64,000 bases of DNA from assembly GCA_030248215.1 (NCBI GenBank), contig JASANG010002583.1, positions 62,001 through 126,000 of the forward strand, given 5' to 3'. Made by a program: the position numbers and the translations under genes. The notes under the pieces are model-generated. The model searched no databases and was not told where the DNA came from. It was given only the letters and a program-made list of their open reading frames with translations. Source of the stretch: Enoplolaimus lenunculus (Eukaryota > Nematoda > Enoplea > Enoplida > Thoracostomopsidae). Of this stretch, positions 36,301-45,300 are shown in pieces; the stretch's first letter is position 1; each line of letters begins with the position of its first letter.

Positions 36301-39300
36301 TAAAATACAACAAATAAAATACATACCTATGTTCGACTAAGGTTATTTCACAAATAATAGAGCAAAAAATAAGGTTAAAATGAAATTTTTGGTGAAATGC
36401 ATTTTTCACTTTCCGGTTCCGGTAAAATTTTCAAATTCCGGTTCCGGTAAATTGTAATTCCGGTTGCACCCTGTCTTTGTTTAGATTGTTTGTTTAAAAC
36501 TAGCCATCAGGAATGTCTTGGGACACCTCCAATTGGTAGTGCTAATTACTATAGGTCTTCCATGTTTAATAAACGCACTGTTTGGTGTGTTTTGTGATTT
36601 GGCAAATCTTTCATTACACCGTGTTGCTTAGTTATGTTAGATTGGCTGGATTTCTGAATTTTAGATAACTTCATGCATGATCTTTGTTCAAATACTTAGG
36701 CAGTCTGTATTTTGTTGATAATTCACGAACTTACTTACCTACTGGTGTAAAATTCGTGAAATTGCTCATTGCTATAAAACGAGATACAGCTGCGTTAATT
36801 TAGTAGTGAAACATAAATTACTGTTTATCAAAAAACGGCCCTGAGCACGGAAACTCAGCCATATTTCTGCGCATTAACTACACCTTTATACTGTTGCTAA
36901 CTTTTTAGTGGTATACAACAAAGCTATTTTCGCGCTATGTATAACAATCAAACGATGGAACAGGGCGTAACCGTGTAATTACAGGGTCCTCTTTGAACTC
37001 GCCGGCTATTCCTGAAAAGTATTCACATAACTTTATATCAGCCGTTATTTATGAAAAAGTACAGTCTATCGCAGCCAGTGGCGTAGGTAAGATTTCATTG
37101 TTGCGAGGGTATAACCTCATATAAAGGTTTTTTGACCATTAGGTTGGTACAAGTTCTTCGAAATACTCTTACCAGTTTTCTCTTGTCTTTAAAGATTTCG
37201 GGAGGTCATATATCTACTCTATGCCTCTACGGTGGCGCCCTGTGGTCAAACTGAACGCATGATTATAACCATCAAGGACCCATCCGTGTGTTATAGAAAA
37301 CAATTGCATTTGTATCACATCGATGGAAAATGTGCGGACGCCCCACAGCAGTTGGTTTGATACGAGAGCAAAGTATTGCAGGCGAACGCTTTTCAAACAT
37401 GATGGAATTGCTGATGTCGTTTAAAACAGGGTTCTGTGAAGGAACGCGTGTCCGTGTTGGCAGACTACAGGTGAGAGTGCACTAAATACGGTGTTTAGTA
37501 CGTTGTACTCGTCCTGGTTTGGTAGTGTCTACTTACTGCTTTTTGGTTTGGTGGTGTGTAGTAATTATTTTACTATCATAATTAGTGTATTGTTTGAATA
37601 GTGTGATGCTGCTTGTATGCACTTCTGTACGTCGTATCGAAACAAGGCGTCAGTCGTAAGATAGCATAATATTATCCTGCAACTGCGAACTTTCGTAGTT
37701 TTTTTTGGCTTTTTCTGAATAATATGGCACGCGTTACAGTTGAGACCAATTTAGTTGCGCAGTTATCTTCAATTTTGCTATACTTAAAACATAAATGCAT
37801 CCACGTATTTGAAATACTTATATTTTGGAACGTGGCTGTAACAATTGAAATGATACTAATGTCTAAAATTAGGATATCGCTTTGTTGGCTGAATACCGAT
37901 ACCGACAGGTTTTAATTATTGTAACATTTTCCGACAAATTGAGTTGATATATTGCGTAACATTTGAAAAAAAAACGCCAGTTTACATGGTCTCCGATTTT
38001 TGTGTTTGCGACGTGACTTCAAGCTTGCCATGCACGAAGGCTTAACGGAACTTTGGATTGTTTTAAAAGGCTTTTGAAACTAAGGTTTGCAAGGATGGGC
38101 ACATGCGCACAATATCTTTGAAAGTTAGAAACCAAATTTGCAATAATTGATGAGAAACTAGAATGCAGCCGCGTATGTTGTGATCTGTAACGAAGACTTT
38201 ATTTCAGAAAACGAACTTAATATTTTGCATTAATGCTCGCGGATTAGTTTTAATTCTATTTCCATCTGAGGTATGTTGTACAACTCAAGTATTGCTTTCG
38301 GTATCTAAAAATCGGTATTGGATTTTCGGTATTGTACAGTTTCGATATAATCGCTATTTGATACATTGTGTCAAGCATAGCGTCCCTTATTTAAGGTTCA
38401 ACGTTAGCCAATGGTTTACATATTATTATGCTTTAGTAAGCGTTTTCTTAAATTTATGTAATCCTAAGTGTAAGTGTGAAAGAATTGTAAAAGGAACCAG
38501 TATGGTTTGGTATAGTTTTGTTTATGGTTTGTGCACTAAATTGACTATACCGACGTTTCAACTTATTGATAGCAATGTTTGTTTACACTACTTGCATGCG
38601 TCCCATGTGTGTCCGAATTGAATTTGCTTGCTTTCATGTCTTTGGTTAAGTACGCTTGCATTCCTTTATATAAATTGCTCGCTTTAACCTCTTTGTACTG
38701 TGCTGCTCTTATTTTCGAGATTTTTTCGACGTGTCTGTCAAACATATCTTTCATATGCTAGTAACCAGTGCAGCGGCTGATATTCCACAGTAGGTTTTCA
38801 TTTGTGTCTTGTGTAGGTTTTAAGCGGTTGATATTCCACAGTAGGTTTTAATTTTTATCTTGTATTGCGTGGATTATGGCCCATGAAGTTGTTGAAAAGC
38901 CGCGTACGATGACCGATAATTCGTTTTCTTGCATTGAACACTGTACATACAAGCTATTGTGCAGAATTAATTTGGCTTTGGCACACGTTCCGTCACTATC
39001 TTTAGCCTAAGACCTAAATTTATACTGTCGAGTTGTTTTTGTGAATTCTTGAAACAAACTTTTTTCCTAAAATGTCCACTACTACAGCAGACCCCATATA
39101 TATAGTTCAGAACCCTTGCTGTGTGCACTGTGTAGGCTGTTAATTAAATCAGTTTAAAGCCCAATTCACACGCGCAAGTTTTGCAGCGAGAACTCGCATC
39201 TGCAACTTGCACGAAATACTTGCAGCAGCAAGTATTTTCAAACGAACATTTCGGTTGACCAATCAAACTGCAGGTGCAAGCAATTCAAGTGACTTGAAAC

Positions 39301-42300
39301 TGTGTTCATTGGGGCGAATTAATTCAATTGCATAAAATCCAGCGAATAATTTTCAACTGCAAGAACTTCAAAGCTGCTTTGTGACCAAACTAAGTTGTAC
39401 GTGCAAGTTTTTGCTTCAAAAACTTACATGTGTGAATAGGGCTTTAACAAAAGTTAAATTGAGTAGGATGCTGGTATTTACGGTTTGATGGTACACACTG
39501 CTACTTCCGTGTAACTGTATGTTTTCTAACACTTTTAACTTCTTGGTGTTTGTATTATTTACTACTTTGGTTTGGTTTCAAACCTTACAAGCGTACAATA
39601 TGAGTGTGAATTTCAGCCTCCCACTGTTATTGATTATCCATTTCTACAATCTGTACAGTACCGAACTTTGTTTCGTTGTTGCGAATGTGTTGTCAAGTCA
39701 GGCTATAAAATTTGTTTGGATAGTTTACATATTGCGTTTAAAAAACTATGCGGACGCTAAGGAAAAATATTGTTTAAAATCATGTTCTGCAGTCAACTGT
39801 TCGGCATATGGCGCGACGTTGGAAACTAACCAATCGGCCAACATCGGCGTTCATTGTTCGTGAAACTGACGTAACTCATGAGAATTTTATGCAAGTGCTT
39901 GACACTATGCGTCAACTTACACACGGTGTTTTTGATGGCATTAGAGTTCGGACTGGTCGTATTCAGGTATGTTAACCATCATCGCTGCCTACTGTTGCAT
40001 GAATAGAGGTTTTGTTGGTTGTCGCTTTTTTGTGTGTAATTTTGTATTTATTTATTTGTTTGGATTCGTGACTTTGCAGTATGGAATGTGTCAAACTGAA
40101 TGTCGCTGTGTGTTTCGTTTCTTATAATTTAATGTTTATAAATACGCGTAGCAACAAAATTAGTGCATGCTGTAAAGGCATGTAGCCAAAGCTATGCTGG
40201 GGGTGGGCTTGGCCCCCTGAACAAAGTTTGACCGCATGTAAGTTTTGGCCTCTTAGCATGTTGAGCTGGCTAACGGACCTAATGTTTGCGTTTATGAAAT
40301 TTATGTATTGTTAAAATACTCAGATTGTTTTGGTAATGCAGAGAACTTGACGGGCCATCATATAAAGACAGCCCTGTATTCGCCGGTTGCTCATTGATGT
40401 TTGTACTTCTGCTATGCATAATTCTTAATGTATATAGGCTTTTTGGAGAAATTTCGGGTTGTGTTTGCGAGAAATCGAATACGTGTTTCATGCTTGCATT
40501 TTGGCCGGCAATATTTCGTATCTTAGGGTCAAATAATAATTATGTGCTTGATCTGAAAAAAATTCAATTAAACTGCGATTGTTACCAGTATCGAGCTGCC
40601 AATTTCTGTGATGTAAAGTAAAAATAGAATCCGCTAATGATTTTATTTTCGAAACAAAAAAAAATCATTATCCGAAGTATTGATCTGGTTAAGTTCATAG
40701 GCTTAATTTTTCGGCCCATATTTCAAACCCATATAGCAACAATTAACAGTTAGCGATGAGTTTTTAAATTAACGAACTCCTGCAATTGCAAATTTCAAAA
40801 TGAACAGAATTAGAACAAATCAAATGCAAAATGTGCGCTTGATAAGTGTTACCCAGGGTGCGACCGGATATATTGAATTATTTACCGGAACAGGAGCTGG
40901 ATACCGGATATTGTATGTGAAACAATTAATTTTTTCGCGGTATTTTTAGCGTGCTCAAGGTTTTCGTCTGTTATGAAATTTATACGTAATTGCTGCATAT
41001 ACACTGAAATTATTTAATGCAAAAGTGCGCTTAACTCTCGCTCGCTACATAAGTTAAAAGTAGCTGAAACGTATCAAAACTTGAACTTCTTGATTTGCCC
41101 AGAAATGTATTCGCATCAAGATGTTAATCACGCTCACTTGTTCAAAGCAGTTTTATGATATTCAGCATCACAACCGTAAATATCCAGTATCCGGTAGGTT
41201 TGTACCATATACCGGAACCAGATACGGATATAAGTTTTTGCCGAATTTTAAACCGGAATCAGGGATTCGGTCACTATTAGGTGTTACCCACATTTGAGAA
41301 TATCGGTCACGATCTACGAGTTACCTTGATATTTTAAAAAAATGAGTATTGTTGCAGAACTTGCTATCAGCGGCGTGCGTTGAATATTTGGATTTTGCGA
41401 CAGAAGACAACGATGAAGTACGCAAATCAATTGTACCATATCACGATGTTAAAACTAAGTCATCCTATGCGAGTTTGGTCGATATTCGTCAAGACGTATG
41501 CATTATTAGCAGTGATGAAGATTTTGCAATTGAAGTGAGTTAGTGGAGTAACATTCTTGAAATACAATCACGAACAGACTTTTGCGTTGCAAAATCATGA
41601 TCCCTTCTGCGTTTACGGTTTCGTAATATCGTTGGAATTTTTTACACGCGATCAGTCGTGTCTACAGGCCGCGGCCGTAATCCGTATTTACAACCGAATG
41701 AAAATTTTTTAGTTCTGTGGCTGTTTGCTAGGCAATTACTCGCTGTCCGCATCAGGATAAGACATCTTAACGTGTTGTATTGTTACTATGATTTAGACTT
41801 GTTGTTTTTCTCAGCTAGGTGTTTGTGTTGAATTAGTGTTTATTTCGTCAGACTTGACAGTCTAAGTTGAAATCTGAGTCATAACAAAACCATTGTTTTA
41901 GCCTCATGTCCATAAGCCAACACAAGATTTGCTCAATATGTACCGGTCGGCGGCCGACAATGCTTTTAATTTGAAATCGAAGCTGTTGTTTTTGCTTAAA
42001 GACCGCGAAGGATGGGAGATGAAAATTGATGACGATAGTAAGTAATGTTGTGCAATTGTGCTTAAATTTATGATCTTCGAAATCTTCAATTTGTCGTCTA
42101 CATATTAGTAAGTGTTCAGTGTGGTGTACGTACTTGTTGCAGTTACATACATTCTCATGGTTTTGCTTTGTTGTGAATTTTTGTGATTGGTTTTACAATA
42201 TGTCTGATGCGGTATAAAGTTTGGAGAGTAATATTTTAAGGCCGTTTCGTTCAGACTGTAATGTGGCTTTAGCTAATCAGTGTCATTACAGTTTAGCTTT

Positions 42301-45300
42301 TTTCAGACACATTAAGATCAGAAATGCAGCGAGTGTTAAATTTGGCCGGAGTGGCGAAAAACTGGTAAATTTAGCATTTAAGTCGAATGTTTATTTTTGT
42401 ACTAAAAGTGTCATCGAAATTTTAGCAATATTAACTGGATAAGTGAACTGTTTGCTTATATTCCTTAACTTCAAGTCATTAGCGTTAATAAAATTAGCTT
42501 TAAATCTAAGTTTGGTTTTTGCAGTTAAAAATGTCATCGAAATTTTAGCAATATTTACTGAACAAACGAGCATTCAGTGAGCATACATTTTTAATTGCAG
42601 GCCATTAGCGTTAAAAAAGCTAGTTTTAAGCATAAATATGCGGTTTCGAGATAATGACTACATAAAACAAGACAAATGCACACCAACAAGCACAAATAAA
42701 ATTGTTATAGCATATATGAAGCAAGACACACTTAAAATGAATTAAATGCTCACATTTTAAACGTATTGTGAAGTATACGACCAGGTAACCTTCAGTCTTA
42801 TCAATGGTGAAAAAGACTTCCGCCCGAAGTCGAACGACTGGACGGCTAGAAAGAACAGTAACAAAAAATTTTCACATTTCGTCGAACTGTATGAACATGT
42901 CGAAATTTGGTACGAAATTCCAAGTGCACCAATGTACACTATGCGCGATGTTCGCAGGACAATTACTGACTGTCTGCTCTGTTTCAACAGGCACCACAAA
43001 ACTAGTTCATGCAGGTTTTTAAGTACAGTCAGCCTTTAGCTGCAGCCGGAATCTGTGTACATCGTCCATAAAACAGACGAATTTCTATTACAAACCTTAC
43101 GACTGTTCTTAGTAATTTCCGCTGTTGTTTTTACATGGGCATTTTTGGTTTACGTTCGTTTTATTGTTGTAGGAAAGTTGTACGATACTGCGCAGCTGCA
43201 TTACAAAAAGTCGTTGACAGTTTAGCACCATCTATCACCTCGCTTCTAGTTCGTGGCAAACAGGTGTTTCAAAAATTGTTTAATGAATAAATTGTTTTAA
43301 ACGATCTGTGTTCGTTTTTGATGTATTAGCTTTCGTTTGCCAGCCTTCAGCAATCTAGTAATATTGCTGTTTAGCTTGAGTGCTAACATTGTTTCAGTCG
43401 TTGGTTTTTAAGTTGCGGAGTCTAGTTGATTTAGATTTTAGCCCATATTAATGCTGAGATTCAGCAAGCTGTGAACTACAGAGTTTTGGATCCTAAAAAC
43501 CAGCGCATAACGATTTGCAATTAACGAAACTACAAAGAACTCAAGAATAATTGTACACAAGATGTGTACATATTAAATTTTAGCTAACAATTGGTGTGTT
43601 CGGTCACGAAGAACAAGTGATTGATAAACCAGTAACACCGGCCGAAATATCGAAGCACATTTTTGACAAATGTCTGCCGTACGATATTCCTGCAGCAGTG
43701 CTCGAACAAGAATTAATTCTTGCTTTGGCTCATTATAGCGGTTCGAATCCTGAGTTGTTCACGGGTACTCTAAAAATTAGAATCGGGTAAGATATACCGC
43801 ATTTAATTGATTTAACTGTTAATGCTTTCACAACAAACTTAATTCACTTAATCATCAGTGAGCGTCTTTGTGTACAAAACATTTGTAATCCAATCGGCAG
43901 TTCCAGTCAAAAAAGATGCTTTAATGGGTGATAGGTGCTTGAAAAATTTAGAGTTGGTCGTTTTGATTTCGGGGTTTTGATTTTGCATTCAAAATTGACG
44001 GAAATGCATATAGCGAACTCAAACTAAGCCCAGTTGAAAACCGAGACCAAGACGACTATAAGATGGTTGTGTGGTGAGTTTAAATTTAAATACGTGCGTA
44101 GTGTCATTGCATTATTTTATCGTTCAACAGCTTTTAAAGGAATCGTTTATCTTATTTTAAGATGGCTAATTCGTGCTATGGAATTGTTTCTGAATTATGG
44201 ACGAACTGGTGCTCGTATCTTTAATATTTATTCGTTGTCACCAATGGAGATTAAAGAACTGCTGTTTGAATTACTCTCGTTGGATGACGATAGCAAACTG
44301 TGAGTGTTTTAACGTTTTAGCTTTCAAATTTGGTGTAATAATAGTTCGAATTTTACAAATAAAATACTGAAAACCACTTCTGTATAATATTTTACTCATA
44401 GAGTGCACTTTTTTACTGCATACGTTATTTGTGGTACAGTTACAAACAAAAATAATAATCGCGAAGCAATATCGAGAGCGTTTGGCATTTTGAAATCGTG
44501 TTGACTTTCTGCAATCACGACCACTCCTATGCGTTTTAACCAAGAAGTATGACTTAGATCGTGAACAAACACCTAAAGCTTGCTAAGCGGCAGCTGTGGA
44601 TTGGGCTGACTCTTAGTACTGCGTTAAAATGTGTGAATTCACGCTGAACAAACTTGTAAGCTTCGCAACGCGAATTTAAAAAAAACATCCGCATGCACGA
44701 ATGGGAAGTTCATTAAAAACATCCGCATTCTTAAAAGGTGTTGTTTTAGAACTCCGAAGCAAAAAAGGGAAATTGATGGTGCTCTAACGCGAGTTCCTGA
44801 TGATTTTTACGATCGAATATGGAAAGTTTTATCTCGCACCCCAGGTGGCCTTTTGATTGCAGGCCAGTTACTGTCTCAGGTATGTACATAATACACAGTA
44901 CATGAAAATTTTTTCCAAACTCAGTAGGAATGAGCTATTTTTCTGAAACGCGGAAACCACTAAAAAATTTTTATACTGTGATTAAGTAGTGTTTAACTGT
45001 TTCTTGAGGCCTTAATCAGATTAGACAACATCGTCAATTTGTATGAAAACATTTTATCAATCTTCGATCTCGAATGGTCAGAAGCCGCAATAATTGTGCG
45101 TGTGGTGGCTCTTGCACAACCCTGTTTAGTTATTTGAAAGTGGTTTTGTTTTATCAATAATGTTAGGAAACCTTTTTAGGATTTGCTTGCGGACATGACC
45201 GAGTTTGAATTAAACTTTGCGCTGACAGTGGAAGATTTGCTCAGTAGAATTGCCGCACCAACATACAGACAAATTATGGTTGAAGTAAGTGCATAACATA

